A DNA stretch of 64,000 nt from Planosporangium spinosum (GTDB taxonomy: Bacteria; Actinomycetota; Actinomycetes; Mycobacteriales; Micromonosporaceae), in the NCBI RefSeq assembly GCF_049999945.1, contig NZ_JBLYUB010000025.1, positions 32,654 through 96,653 on the forward strand, read 5' to 3'. Below are positions 50,859 to 60,205 of the stretch, piece by piece. The first letter of the stretch is position 1, and the number at the start of each line of letters is the position of its first letter. Below the pieces are notes generated by a model that saw nothing but the letters and a program-made list of their open reading frames with translations, was not told where the DNA came from and ran no database searches. Made by a program: the position numbers and the translations under genes.

Positions 50859-51830
50859 ATGAGACTCGGATACTTCCTGTCATGCGAAGAGTACGCACCC
50901 GCTGAGTTGATCGAGCAGGCCAAGGCGGCCGAGCAGGCGGGCTTCGAGGCCCTGTGGATCTCCGACCACTTCCACCCGTGGCTGGAGGAGCAGGGCCAGT
51001 CCGCGTTCGTCTGGTCGATGATCGGCGCGCTCAGCCAGGTCTGCTCGCTGCCGATCACCACGGCCGTCACCGCGCCGACCGTCCGGATCCACCCCGCGAT
51101 CATCGCGCAGGCGGCGGCGACCAGCGGCGTGCTGACCGGCGGCAGGTTCGTCCTCGGTGTCGGCAGCGGCGAGTACCTCAACGAGCACATCCTCGGCGAC
51201 CCCTGGCCGTCGGCTGGCATACGCCTCGACATGCTGGAAGAGGCCGTCGAGGTGATCCGGGAGCTGTGGAGCGGCAGGTTCGTCAACCACTACGGCGAGC
51301 ACTACCAGGTCGAGCAGGCCAGGATCTACACGCTGCCGGAACAGCCACCCAAGATCTACGTCTCGGGGTTCGGGAAGAAGTCGATCGAGCTCGCCGCCCG
51401 CATCGGCGACGGCTTCATGTGCGTGATGCCCGACGCCGAGAAGGTACGCCGGTTCCGGGAGAGCGGCGGCGGCGACAAGCCCGTCCAGGGCGGCTTCAAG
51501 GCCTGCTACGCGTCCAGTGAGGACGAGGCCATGCGGCTGGCGCATCAGAAGTGGCGGAGCGAAGCGGTGCCCGGTGAGCTGAACCAGGTGCTGCCGTCGC
51601 CGCGCCACACCGAGCAGGCGAGCAGTCTGGTCCAGCCCGAGATGCTCAAGGAGTTGTTCGCGCTCGGCCCCGACCCGGCCCGGCACCTGGCGATGATCGA
51701 GAAGTACCAGCAGGCCGGCTACGACGAGGTGTACGTGGCGGGCATCGGTCCGCACTACCGCGAGCTGATCGACCTGTACGCCAAGGAGGTCATGCCCCGG
51801 GTGCGGCGGCGGGAGACGGTCGGCGCCTGA
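50859..51830 (+). CDS. LLM-class F420-dependent oxidoreductase (FGD-like)
   Basis: A 323-residue luciferase-like TIM barrel that most likely uses coenzyme F420. It carries LGYFLSCEEYAPAELIEQAK, FEALWISDHFHPWLEEQGQS, ITTAVTAPTVRIHPAIIAQ, LGVGSGEYLNEHILGDPWPS and PKIYVSGFGKKSIELAARIG, closest in style to F420-dependent glucose-6-phosphate dehydrogenase-like proteins. ATG 50859 is flanked by CGAGTC...GACTCG, a 6-bp inverted repeat that could partly mask the start. Substrate unknown. Confidence 0.88.
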   Translation: MRLGYFLSCEEYAPAELIEQAKAAEQAGFEALWISDHFHPWLEEQGQSAFVWSMIGALSQVCSLPITTAVTAPTVRIHPAIIAQAAATSGVLTGGRFVLGVGSGEYLNEHILGDPWPSAGIRLDMLEEAVEVIRELWSGRFVNHYGEHYQVEQARIYTLPEQPPKIYVSGFGKKSIELAARIGDGFMCVMPDAEKVRRFRESGGGDKPVQGGFKACYASSEDEAMRLAHQKWRSEAVPGELNQVLPSPRHTEQASSLVQPEMLKELFALGPDPARHLAMIEKYQQAGYDEVYVAGIGPHYRELIDLYAKEVMPRVRRRETVGA

Positions 51831-51871
51831 GCGGGGCGGGCCGACGCGCCTGGGCGGTCTCGCCGGGGTCG

Positions 51872-52876
51872 CTAGGCGACCTGGTCCAGGTGGCGCAGCA
51901 CCTCGTCGACGTCGGCCTCGTACTCCCGCCACTCGCGGTCGGGCTTGAACCCCAGCTCGTCGTTGATCCGGAGGAGGGCGTCGGCCCCCACCGCGTTCCA
52001 GGTCTGCACGTCGAGCAACTGGGGTTCGGCGGCCCGCAACTCGGTCAGCATCCGTGCCTTCAGGGCGCGGCCCAGCCCGTACCCCCGATGGCTGCGCACC
52101 ACGACCGTGTCGTACTGGTCGGCCCGGGTGGGCCGCTGTGCCGGGACCACGACCTCGGTCAGCCCCGCCACGGCGCCGGACTGCTCGTGGACGGCAAGTA
52201 CGACGTGCGGTTTCAGGCCGCGCGCGTGCAGTGTGGCCAGGCTCGCCCGCAGCCGGTCGCTGTCATACGAGCTGGGCCGCAGGTCCAGGTCGTAGGACGG
52301 GTCCAGCCGCATGGTCGCCTTGGCCCCGGCGTACTCGTCCAGGATCGGCTCGGGCGGCCCGCCGGGGTAGTACTCGATCCGGTAGCCGGAGCCGACCCCC
52401 TCGGCCAGGGTGCCGAGCTGGTCCCAGTCGACGGTGGACAGGTCGAGCACGTTGCGCATCTCCACGAACGCGCACCGGAACCCCAGGGCCTCGAAGAAGC
52501 CCGGGGCGGGCGTGCCGCCCACGACCTCCACGCCGAGCGCGTCGTACCCCTCCGCCCGGGCGCGCCGCGCGGCGGCGGCCAGCAGCGCGGTGCCGACACC
52601 GGACCGGCGCGCGTCCGGGCGGACGAGCAGTTCCAGGACGGCGATGTCACCGACGAGCAGGATGGTGGCGTACCCGAGAAGGTCGTCGCCGTCGACGGCG
52701 ATCCAGCAGACGCGGCGCTCGTCGGGCATGGTCACCGCCAGGTACTCCCGGAAGGAGTCGGTCCGCCAGGGCGGATCCTCGGGCATGTCGGTGGCGATGA
52801 TCATGTTCAGGGTGCGCAGCACCCCCGCTATCTCCTCGGCGGGAGCGGCAGCCGGATCCCACTCGCGCACCTGCAC
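51872..52876 (-). CDS. Tandem-GNAT acetyltransferase
   Basis: A 334-residue protein with two GNAT folds. The first acetyl-CoA site is VLELLVRPDARRSGVGTALL (about 80-100). The second half holds VVRSHRGYGLGRALKARML, another R/Q-x-x-G-x-G/A loop. The two-domain layout resembles MshD-type and related actinobacterial acetyltransferases, but key substrate residues cannot be judged and MshD is not claimed. It starts with GTG 52876. Convergent with the F420 enzyme; GGTCGC-TAG-GCGACC surrounds its stop. Confidence 0.8.
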   Translation of the reverse strand: MQVREWDPAAAPAEEIAGVLRTLNMIIATDMPEDPPWRTDSFREYLAVTMPDERRVCWIAVDGDDLLGYATILLVGDIAVLELLVRPDARRSGVGTALLAAAARRARAEGYDALGVEVVGGTPAPGFFEALGFRCAFVEMRNVLDLSTVDWDQLGTLAEGVGSGYRIEYYPGGPPEPILDEYAGAKATMRLDPSYDLDLRPSSYDSDRLRASLATLHARGLKPHVVLAVHEQSGAVAGLTEVVVPAQRPTRADQYDTVVVRSHRGYGLGRALKARMLTELRAAEPQLLDVQTWNAVGADALLRINDELGFKPDREWREYEADVDEVLRHLDQVA

Positions 52877-52947
52877 GGCTCATAGCTTGCCCAGCTTCGG
52901 GCCGGGACGGAAGGGCTGAGCGAGGATTGGATCCCATCCGTGTCGGA

Positions 52948-53970
52948 TCAGCGACTGCGTACGCCGTAGTCGTTCGCGGCGGCGAACACGTCCTGCACGT
53001 ACGCCTGGACCGCGTTGTACGACATGATCGCCGCCCACCAGTCACCCGCGACCGACAGGTTGCGGTTGCCGGCGCACAGGTAGCGGGCCGCGGTCAGGGC
53101 CGCGTCGTTGATGTTGTTGATGTCGGCGACGCCGTCACCGTCGGCGTCGGCCTGGTAGGACGCCCAGGTGGAGGGGATGAACTGCATCGGGCCGACGGCA
53201 CGGTCCCAGATCCGGTCGCCGTCGAGCCGCCCGTTGTCGGTGTCGTGGATCGCCATGCGGCCGCCCTGGCCGTCGAGCGGGTCGCCGAGGATCGGCGGGA
53301 GCGCGGTGCCGTCGGCGGCCAGGGTCGTCTTGTGCTGGCCGTGCGCGGACTCGACCTTGCCGATACCGGCGAGCGTCGTCCACCGCAGCTGGCAGGTCGG
53401 CTGGCTGATCGCGGTGGCCAGTTCCGCGTACCCGTACGCCTGCATCGCCACCTGCGGGATGCCGAGCCGGGTCGCCAGCGGCCTGGCCCAGGCGGCGAGG
53501 TCGGACGGCTTGGTCACGGCGTCGGGCGCGCGGGTGGGGGTACCCGGGCCGGCGCCGGCGCCCCCGCTCGGGTCCACTCCGGGCAGGTCGGAGCCGCCGC
53601 CGGGCACGCCGTCGGCGGCCGGGGCGAGCGTGGCGAAGGCGCGCTGGGTCGAGGTGGGCCACACCGGTACGACGTACGCGCCGGCCGCCAGTGACGCGCC
53701 GAGCACCGCGAAGATGACGAGTCCGTGGGCGACGACCCGGCCGTACCGCCGCCGCGACCAGCCGACCGCCGCCCGCCCCGCGGCGCGCGCACCCGCGCCG
53801 AGCCGGGATGCCAGCGCACCGAGTCGGATCGCCGGTCGCGCCCAGCGGTGGCCGGAGCGCCGGGCCGGCCCGCCGGTGGCCTCGATGACATCGCCGGTAC
53901 CGTCAGCCGCGGCCGGGGGATCGGTCACCTCGGTCGGTGCCGCCGGTCGCAGCGTCATCGGTTCGGCCAC
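52948..53970 (-). CDS. Membrane-anchored lytic murein transglycosylase
   Basis: A 340-residue cell-wall enzyme. A cytoplasmic N-terminal stretch precedes one transmembrane helix (VVAHGLVIFAVLGASLAAGA), followed by a Pro/Gly linker and a C-terminal SLT-type domain. The catalytic Glu is in AGIGKVESAHGQH; GPMQFIPSTWASYQ and a Ca-loop-like DADGDGVADIN follow, then LCAGNRNLSVAGDWWAAIMSYN. It cleaves peptidoglycan glycan strands outside the membrane. GTG 53970 has GGGGGA 5 nt upstream; ATG 53958 is an alternative. Confidence 0.88.
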   Translation of the reverse strand: MAEPMTLRPAAPTEVTDPPAAADGTGDVIEATGGPARRSGHRWARPAIRLGALASRLGAGARAAGRAAVGWSRRRYGRVVAHGLVIFAVLGASLAAGAYVVPVWPTSTQRAFATLAPAADGVPGGGSDLPGVDPSGGAGAGPGTPTRAPDAVTKPSDLAAWARPLATRLGIPQVAMQAYGYAELATAISQPTCQLRWTTLAGIGKVESAHGQHKTTLAADGTALPPILGDPLDGQGGRMAIHDTDNGRLDGDRIWDRAVGPMQFIPSTWASYQADADGDGVADINNINDAALTAARYLCAGNRNLSVAGDWWAAIMSYNAVQAYVQDVFAAANDYGVRSR

Positions 53971-54064
53971 CCCGTCCCCCTGTCCCACGCCGTCGAGTAT
54001 GGCCCATCCGGTGGGTCCGGTCGTACTCCGGAACCGTCTCGGTCTTGGTAGGTAACCTGGTGAC

Positions 54065-54265
54065 ATGCCCCGTTACGAGTACCGCTGCCGTCGTTGTGGC
54101 TCCACATTCGAGGTCAACCGGCCGATGCGCGAGTCGGGTGAACCGGCGCGCTGCCCCGGCGGCCATGACGACACCGTCAAGCTTCTGTCCACTGTCGCCG
54201 TGACCGGCCGCCCCGGCCAGCCCGCCGCGTCGGGTGGGTGCTGCGGAGGAGCCTGCGGCTGCTGA
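54065..54265 (+). CDS. FmdB-family zinc ribbon protein
   Basis: A 66-residue protein with an FmdB regulatory zinc-ribbon: MPRYEYRCRRCGSTFEVNRP gives the first CxxC pair and PARCPGGH the second side. The tail GGCCGGACGC adds further Cys. FmdB proteins are putative regulators of uncertain target. ATG 54065 is divergent from the transglycosylase gene. About 215 bp to the next start hold no clear element. Confidence 0.85.
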   Translation: MPRYEYRCRRCGSTFEVNRPMRESGEPARCPGGHDDTVKLLSTVAVTGRPGQPAASGGCCGGACGC

Positions 54266-54480
54266 CCGGCGGCGTACCCGCCAGTAGTGATGTTCATCCA
54301 TCCGGTGGCGGTCCTTTCATCCTCCCGGCGTCACCTCAGCCGAACACCCCTGCGCCCACTGGCCTGCTCGGATAGATCAACGTTGCAACCCGGGTGGGCC
54401 GCGCTGGGCCGTTTCTATGATGTGCGCGCGGCGGGGCGTGCGGCAGCATGAGTGCGGACTGGCAGGGCGGAGGTTCACGC

Positions 54481-57174
54481 GTGTCGGCACGGATGCGCCT
54501 GCCGAACAGGCTGGTGACCTTTCTGTTCACCGACATCGAGGGCTCGACCCGGTTGGCCCAGATGCTCGGTGCGGACTACCGATCGGTACTGATGGAACAC
54601 CGGGGGGTGCTCCGGCGCGCACTGTCCACTGGCGACGGTGTGGAGCTGTTCACCGAGGGCGACTCGCTGTTCGTCGCGTTCGCCGACGCGGCCGCCGCGC
54701 TCACGGCGTGCGCCGCCGCGCAGCGCGCGCTGGCCACCCACGGGTGGCGCGACCCGCAGGCCCGCCCGATGGTACGGATGGGGCTGCACACCGGGCACGC
54801 CGAGCCGGTGGCGGGGGAGTACGCCAGTCCCGAGGTGCACCGGGCGGCCCGGGTGGCGGCGGCCGCGCACGGCGGCCAGGTGCTGTGCTCGGCGGCGACC
54901 GCGGCGGCGGCCGGCCACCTGCCCACCGGCGTCACGCTCGCCGATCTCGGACTGCACCCGCTGCGCGGCTTCGACGGCCGGGAACGGCTGTTCCAGTTGG
55001 TGGCCCCCGGCCTCGACCGGGACTTCCCGCGCCCGCGCACCCTCGACCGGTCCCCGCACAACCTGCCGGCCCCGACCACCTCGTTCGTGGGCCGGGTCGC
55101 CGAACGGCAGCGGCTGCGCGAACTGCTGGACGACCACCGCCTGGTCACCGTGGTGGGGACCGGCGGCGCCGGCAAGACCCGGCTCGCCGTCGAGGTGGCA
55201 CACGACCTCGTCAGCTCGTACCCCGACGGGATCTGGTTCGTCGACCTCGCCGAGACCGGCGCCGCCGGGACCGGCACCGCCGAGGCCACCGGTCCGGACG
55301 TCGTCGCGGTCGCCGTCGCCGCGGCGCTGGGACTGCGGCCGGAGCCCGGGCGCCCGGTCGCGCGGACCATCGCCGACCACGTCGCCGCCCGCCGCCTGTT
55401 GCTGGTGCTCGACACCTGCGAGGCGCACCTGGCCGCCGTCGCCCCGCTGGTGGCGCGGCTGGTCGGCAGCGGTCCCGGTGCGCGGGTACTGGCCACCAGT
55501 CGCGAACCGCTCGGCCTGCCGGGGGAGGTCGTCTGGCGGGTCCCACCGCTGTCCACCTGCCCGGCCGCCGACGGTGGCCCGAGCGACGCCATGGCGTTGC
55601 TGCTCGACCGGGCGGCCGCCACCCGCGGCGGGCAGCCACTGAGCGGCGAGGAGGCCGGCCATCTGGACCGGGTGGTGACCGCGCTGTCCGGGCTGCCGCT
55701 GGCGCTGGAACTGGCCGCCGCCCGGCTGCGGGTGCTCTCCACCGGCCAGCTCGCCGCCCGCATCGAGGACGTACTCGGCGTCCTCGACGCCGGCCGCGGC
55801 GGCTGGCCGTCCGGCGGCGGCAGGCACCGCACGATGCAGGCCACCCTGGAGTGGTCGTACCGCACGCTCGACCGGCCGGCCGCGCGGCTGCTGCGCCGGA
55901 TGTCGGTGTTCGCCGGGCCGGTGGCGCTGCCCGCCGTCGAGTGGCTCGGCGGTGGCGACCCGCTCGACCCGCTGGCCACACTCGTCGACAAGTCGCTGGT
56001 ACAGGTCGAGCAGCAACCGGACGCGGCGACCTACCGGCTGCTGGCCCCGGTCCGGGCGTACGCCGCCCGCGCGCTGCGCGACACCGGCGAGGAGGAGGTG
56101 GTCCGTGACCGGCATGTCGGGTGGTGCCTGCGGCAGGTCCGCGGCGCCCACGTCGACCCCAACGGCCGGCCGGTCACGCTGTCGTTGTACTCGATCGACC
56201 CGCTGGCCGACGAGGTGCGGGGGGCGCTGCGCTGGACGGTGACGCGGGGCCTGGCCCGCGAGGGCCTGGCGGTCGCGACCTCCCTGGACCAGTGGTGGCG
56301 GGAGCGGGGGCTCGCCAGCGAGAGCCGGATGTGGCTGTTCCGGCTCTACGAGCGGATCAGGGCAACCGGCGAGCAGCTCACCGAGGCGGAGTGGGCGGCC
56401 GCGTACCAATCCCACGCCCTGCAGGCCGGCGCCGCCGGCGAGTACGTCGAACAGCTGCGCTTCTCCCAGCGGGCGGAGGCGATGGCGCGCGGCTGCGGTG
56501 ACGCCGGCCTGCTGGCGCGGGTACTGGGCGGGCGCGGAGCGCCGCTGGCCGGGATGGGGCGCCTCGACGAGGCCGAGCAGGTCTGCCGCGAGGTGACCGC
56601 GTGGGCCCGCCGGGAGGGCGTACCGGGCGACGCGGTCGCGGCCGTGTACACCCTGGCCCGCATCCTGCTGCGCCGCGGCGCCCTCGACGAGGCCGCCGAC
56701 CTGCTGGCCGGGGCCCGGCCGCTGGAGGCCTCCCGGCCGGCCGAGCGCGGCCAGCGTACCGTCGACCTGCTCCTGGGCCTGGCGGCCCTCCGGCGCGGCG
56801 ACGTCGTCGCGGCGCACGACCACCTCATGGCCGCGCTGCGGTCCCGGATGGGGTTCGGCTTCCACGCGCAGGTCAGCGAGGCGCTCAACGCGGTCGCGGT
56901 GCGCTGCCTGACCGGCGGCGAACCGCTGACCGCGGCCCGGCTGTTCGCGGCGGCACAGGCGGCCCGGGCCCGGCTGCGGCTGGCGGCCGGGCCGTTCGGC
57001 CCGTACTGGCACGAGCAGCAGGCCGTGGCCCGGGCGGTCCTCGGGGACGTGGTGTTCGACGCCGCGTATGCCGAGGGGGCGACGCTGTCCCTAGAGGACG
57101 CGGTGGCGGTGGCCCTGACCGTGGAGCACCCCGATCTCGCGGTCGGCTCGGACCGGTTCAGCCACAGCGCCTGA
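54481..57174 (+). CDS. Class III cyclase-homology / NB-ARC ATPase / TPR regulator
   Basis: An 897-residue signalling protein: cyclase-homology domain (about 8-180), NB-ARC/AAA-like ATPase (about 200-480) with P-loop GTGGAGKT (226-233) and Walker B LLLVLDTCEAHL, then helical TPR repeats to the end. The metal Asp is kept in LFTDIEGST (Asp18) and in FTEGDSLFVAF, but the base-specifying Lys before TEGD is Phe and the transition-state Asn in the NRAAR motif is His (EVHRAAR). The domain may therefore be a nucleotide sensor, not a cyclase. No LuxR HTH or SARP domain is present. GTG 54481 has GGAGG 7 nt upstream, unlike ATG 54448. Confidence 0.85.
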   Translation: MSARMRLPNRLVTFLFTDIEGSTRLAQMLGADYRSVLMEHRGVLRRALSTGDGVELFTEGDSLFVAFADAAAALTACAAAQRALATHGWRDPQARPMVRMGLHTGHAEPVAGEYASPEVHRAARVAAAAHGGQVLCSAATAAAAGHLPTGVTLADLGLHPLRGFDGRERLFQLVAPGLDRDFPRPRTLDRSPHNLPAPTTSFVGRVAERQRLRELLDDHRLVTVVGTGGAGKTRLAVEVAHDLVSSYPDGIWFVDLAETGAAGTGTAEATGPDVVAVAVAAALGLRPEPGRPVARTIADHVAARRLLLVLDTCEAHLAAVAPLVARLVGSGPGARVLATSREPLGLPGEVVWRVPPLSTCPAADGGPSDAMALLLDRAAATRGGQPLSGEEAGHLDRVVTALSGLPLALELAAARLRVLSTGQLAARIEDVLGVLDAGRGGWPSGGGRHRTMQATLEWSYRTLDRPAARLLRRMSVFAGPVALPAVEWLGGGDPLDPLATLVDKSLVQVEQQPDAATYRLLAPVRAYAARALRDTGEEEVVRDRHVGWCLRQVRGAHVDPNGRPVTLSLYSIDPLADEVRGALRWTVTRGLAREGLAVATSLDQWWRERGLASESRMWLFRLYERIRATGEQLTEAEWAAAYQSHALQAGAAGEYVEQLRFSQRAEAMARGCGDAGLLARVLGGRGAPLAGMGRLDEAEQVCREVTAWARREGVPGDAVAAVYTLARILLRRGALDEAADLLAGARPLEASRPAERGQRTVDLLLGLAALRRGDVVAAHDHLMAALRSRMGFGFHAQVSEALNAVAVRCLTGGEPLTAARLFAAAQAARARLRLAAGPFGPYWHEQQAVARAVLGDVVFDAAYAEGATLSLEDAVAVALTVEHPDLAVGSDRFSHSA

Positions 57175-57212
57175 CCGCCGGGTCCGCCTGACCGCCGGGT
57201 CCGCCGGGTCCG
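57170..57212. repeat. 17-bp perfect tandem repeat across the regulator stop
   Basis: CCTGACCGCCGGGTCCG occurs at 57170-57186 and 57187-57203 and is followed by a 9-bp partial copy (CCGGGTCCG). The TGA (57172-57174) is in the first copy. A long palindrome follows 8 bp later. Confidence 0.85.
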
Positions 57213-57219
57213 CACAACG

Positions 57220-57300
57220 CAAGATCGCCACAACTTCCCGGATGTTGTGGTCTCCGTGCCCGGTCGTGACCACGACTTCCGGGAAGTTGTGACGATCTTG
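57220..57300. terminator. 33-bp near-perfect palindrome, bidirectional terminator
   Basis: 57220-57252 is complementary to 57268-57300 with three mismatches and a 15-nt loop. Arms start CAAGATCG and contain CACAACTTCCCGGA, also seen at 20154-20167. It lies between convergent cyclase/NB-ARC and korB genes, ending 12 bp from the korB stop. Confidence 0.8.
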
Positions 57301-57312
57301 GAGGCGGGACGG

Positions 57313-58368
57313 TTACAGGATCGTCCAGGTGTCGCCGGAGCCGAGCAGGGTCGCCAGCTCGCTGTCGGCGTCGCCGGCCAGCTTCGCCTTCGCCGCGTCG
57401 AGCTGGGTACGGACGAGGTCGTCGTAGACCGGCCGGTCCACCGCACGGAACACGCCGATCGGCGTGTTGCGCAGGTCGCTGTCCGGCAGCCGGGACAGCG
57501 CGAACGCGTACGCCGGCTCGCCCACCGTCGCGTCGTGCACGACCACCTCGTCGGCGGCCACCTCTGCGGTCCGGCGGACCTGGAGCCCGAAGGCGCCCGG
57601 TGGGTGCGTCACGCACCACTCGCCGTCCTTGCCGAAGGTGATCGGCTGCCCGTGCTCCAGGCGGATCACGTACTCGTCGCGGGTGGCCGGGTCCTTGAGT
57701 ACCTCGAACGCGCCGTCGTTGAAGATGTTGCAGTTCTGGTAGATCTCGACGAACGCCGAGCCCTTGTGCTCGGCGGCCTGGCGCAGCACCGACTGGAGGT
57801 GTTTGCGGTCGGAGTCGATCGTGCGGGCCACGAACGACGCCTCCGCGCCCAGCGCCAGCGACAGCGGGTTGAACGGCGAGTCCGTCGAGCCGACCGGCGT
57901 GGACTTGGTGACCTTGCCCAGTTCGGACGTCGGCGAGTACTGGCCCTTGGTCAGCCCGTAGATCTTGTTGTTGAACAGCAGGATCTTCAGGTTCACGTTG
58001 CGGCGCAGCGCGTGGATGAGGTGGTTGCCGCCGATCGACAGCGCGTCGCCGTCACCGGTGACCACCCACACCGACAGGTCCGGCCGGGACACCGCCAGGC
58101 CGGTCGCGATCGCCGGCGCGCGGCCGTGGATCGAGTGCATGCCGTAGGTGTTGAGGTAGTACGGGAAGCGCGACGAGCAGCCGATGCCCGACACGAACGC
58201 GATGCGCTCGCGGGGGATGCCCAACTCGGGCAGGAACGACTGCATGGCCGCGAGGATCGCGTAGTCACCGCAGCCGGGGCACCAGCGCACCTCCTGGTCG
58301 GACTTGAAGTCCTTCGCGGTGAGCTTGAGAGGCACCCGGGTGCCGCCGGACACGTCGGTCTCAGGCAT
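57313..58368 (-). CDS. korB: 2-oxoacid:ferredoxin oxidoreductase, beta subunit
   Basis: TPP-binding subunit of a KorAB-type 2-oxoglutarate:ferredoxin oxidoreductase, 351 residues. WCPGCGDYAILAAMQ and the TPP/Mg motif VVTGDGDALSIGGNH with NNKIYGLTKGQYSPTS are intact; ESGIGCSSR-like SGIGCSSRFPYYLNTYG completes the cofactor region. It starts 8 bp before the end of korA, so it is translationally coupled. It oxidatively decarboxylates 2-oxoglutarate to succinyl-CoA, reducing ferredoxin, in many actinobacteria. Pyruvate specificity is not excluded. Confidence 0.93.
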   Translation of the reverse strand: MPETDVSGGTRVPLKLTAKDFKSDQEVRWCPGCGDYAILAAMQSFLPELGIPRERIAFVSGIGCSSRFPYYLNTYGMHSIHGRAPAIATGLAVSRPDLSVWVVTGDGDALSIGGNHLIHALRRNVNLKILLFNNKIYGLTKGQYSPTSELGKVTKSTPVGSTDSPFNPLSLALGAEASFVARTIDSDRKHLQSVLRQAAEHKGSAFVEIYQNCNIFNDGAFEVLKDPATRDEYVIRLEHGQPITFGKDGEWCVTHPPGAFGLQVRRTAEVAADEVVVHDATVGEPAYAFALSRLPDSDLRNTPIGVFRAVDRPVYDDLVRTQLDAAKAKLAGDADSELATLLGSGDTWTIL

Positions 58369-60205
58369 TCTTCACAACCTCTTCCAGCATGCTCTCCAGT
58401 TCGGCGGCGGTGAACGGCAGGCCGCGGACCTGGTTGTAGGCGATCGCGTCGATCAGGTACCGGGCCCGGATCACGCCGGCGAGCTGGCCGAGGTTCATCT
58501 CGGGGATGACGACCCGGTCGTAGCGCTTCAGGACCTCGCCGAGGTTGGCCGGCATCGGGTTGAGGTGGCGCAGGTGCGCCTGGGCGACGGGCAGGCCGCG
58601 CTGGCGCAGCGCCCGGCAGGCGGCGCCGATCGGGCCGTAGGTGGAGCCCCAGCCGAGAACCAGGACCCGGGCGTCGCCGTCCGGGTCGTCGACCTCGACG
58701 TCCGGCACCTCGATACCGTCGATGCGGGCGGCACGGGTACGGACCATGAAGTCGTGGTTGGCCGGGTCGTACGAGATGTCACCGGTCTTGTCGGCCTTCT
58801 CCAGGCCGCCGATGCGGTGCTCCAGGCCGGGAGTGCCCGGCACCGCCCACGGACGGGCCAGGGTCTGCGGGTCCCGCAGGTACGGCAGGAACTGTCCCTC
58901 CGGGCCGTTCGGCTCGCTCGCGAACTCCACCCGCAGGTCCGGCAGGCTGGCCACGTCGGGCAGCCGCCACGGCTCGGATCCGTTGGCGATGTACCCGTCG
59001 GACAGCAGGATCACCGGCGTGCGGTAGGTGAGCGCGATCCGCGCGGCCTCGATGGCGGCGTCGAAGCAGTCCGCCGGGGAGCGCGGCGCGATCACCGCGA
59101 CCGGCGCTTCGCCGTGCCGGCCGAACAGCGCCATGTTGAGGTCGGCCTGCTCGGTCTTGGTCGGCATACCCGTCGAGGGCCCGGCCCGCTGCACGTCGAT
59201 GACCAGCAGCGGCAACTCCAGGGCCACCGCCAGGCTGATCGTCTCGCTCTTGAGGGCCACACCCGGGCCGGAGGTCGAGGTCACCCCGAGCGCACCGCCA
59301 TAGGAGGCGCCGAGCGCCACGCCCACCGCGGCGATCTCGTCCTCGGCCTGCACCGTCGTCACGCCGAACTTCTTGTGCTTGGACAGCTCGTGCAGGATGT
59401 CGCTGGCCGGGGTGATCGGGTAGGCGCCCAGGAACACCGGCAGCTTCGCCCGTACGCCGGCGGCCACCACGCCCAGGGCCAGCGCGGTGTTGCCGGTGAT
59501 GTTGCGGTACTCGCCCGCGGGCATCTTCGCCGGCTTGACCTCGTACCGGACCACGAAGTCCTCGGTGGTCTCACCGAAGTTGAAGCCGGCCTTGAAGGCC
59601 GCGACGTTGGCGGCGGCCACCTCGGGACGCTTGGCGAACTTGCGCTCCAGGAACCGGATCGTGGACTCGCTGGGGCGCGAGTACATCCACGACAGCAGGC
59701 CCAGGGCGAACATGTTCTTGGCCCGCTCGGCGTCCTTCTTGGAGATCTCGAAGCTCTCCAGCGCCCGGACGGTCATCGAGGTCAGCGCGACCGGGTGCAG
59801 CACGTAGCCCTCGAGCGAGCCGTCCTCCAGCGGGTTCTCCGCGTACCCGACCTTGGCGAGGTTGCGCTTGGTGAACTCGTCGGTGTTGACGATGATGTCG
59901 GCCCCGGAGCGCAGGTCGCGCAGGTTGGCCTTCAGCGCCGCCGGGTTCATCGCGACCAGGACGTCCGGGGTGTCACCGGGCGTGAGGATGTCGAAGTCGG
60001 CGAAGTGCACCTGGAAGCTGGACACGCCGGGTAGCGTGCCGGCAGGGGCCCGGATCTCCGCGGGGAAGTTCGGCAGGGTCGAGATGTCATTGCCGAGCTG
60101 AGCGGTCTCGGAGGTGAACCGGTCGCCGGTGAGCTGCATGCCGTCGCCGGAGTCCCCGGCGAAACGAATGACCACTCGATCCAGTTGGCGGACCTGCTTG
60201 GTCAC
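58361..60205 (-). CDS. korA: 2-oxoacid:ferredoxin oxidoreductase, alpha (gamma-alpha fusion) subunit
   Basis: A 614-residue fusion of the gamma domain (about 1-190, VVIRFAGDSGDGMQLTGDRF) and the alpha pyrimidine-binding domain (FLGAYPITPASDILHELSK, VQAEDEIAAVGVALGASYGG, TSGPGVALKSE), as in M. tuberculosis Rv2455c. GTG 60205 has AAGGAGG 8 nt upstream. Together with KorB it provides reduced ferredoxin to respiration or biosynthesis. The next gene, divergent, is a stand-alone complex I subunit gene (nuoA). Confidence 0.93.
   Translation of the reverse strand: MTKQVRQLDRVVIRFAGDSGDGMQLTGDRFTSETAQLGNDISTLPNFPAEIRAPAGTLPGVSSFQVHFADFDILTPGDTPDVLVAMNPAALKANLRDLRSGADIIVNTDEFTKRNLAKVGYAENPLEDGSLEGYVLHPVALTSMTVRALESFEISKKDAERAKNMFALGLLSWMYSRPSESTIRFLERKFAKRPEVAAANVAAFKAGFNFGETTEDFVVRYEVKPAKMPAGEYRNITGNTALALGVVAAGVRAKLPVFLGAYPITPASDILHELSKHKKFGVTTVQAEDEIAAVGVALGASYGGALGVTSTSGPGVALKSETISLAVALELPLLVIDVQRAGPSTGMPTKTEQADLNMALFGRHGEAPVAVIAPRSPADCFDAAIEAARIALTYRTPVILLSDGYIANGSEPWRLPDVASLPDLRVEFASEPNGPEGQFLPYLRDPQTLARPWAVPGTPGLEHRIGGLEKADKTGDISYDPANHDFMVRTRAARIDGIEVPDVEVDDPDGDARVLVLGWGSTYGPIGAACRALRQRGLPVAQAHLRHLNPMPANLGEVLKRYDRVVIPEMNLGQLAGVIRARYLIDAIAYNQVRGLPFTAAELESMLEEVVKNA

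Noticed and set aside
51872..52876. Mycothiol synthase MshD
   Set aside because: The tandem-GNAT layout is similar, but nothing in the sequence or neighbourhood shows MshD specificity.
54448..54480. ATG 54448 as start of the cyclase/NB-ARC protein
   Set aside because: Spacing to a ribosome site is poor, while GTG 54481 has GGAGG 7 nt upstream and begins just before the cyclase core.
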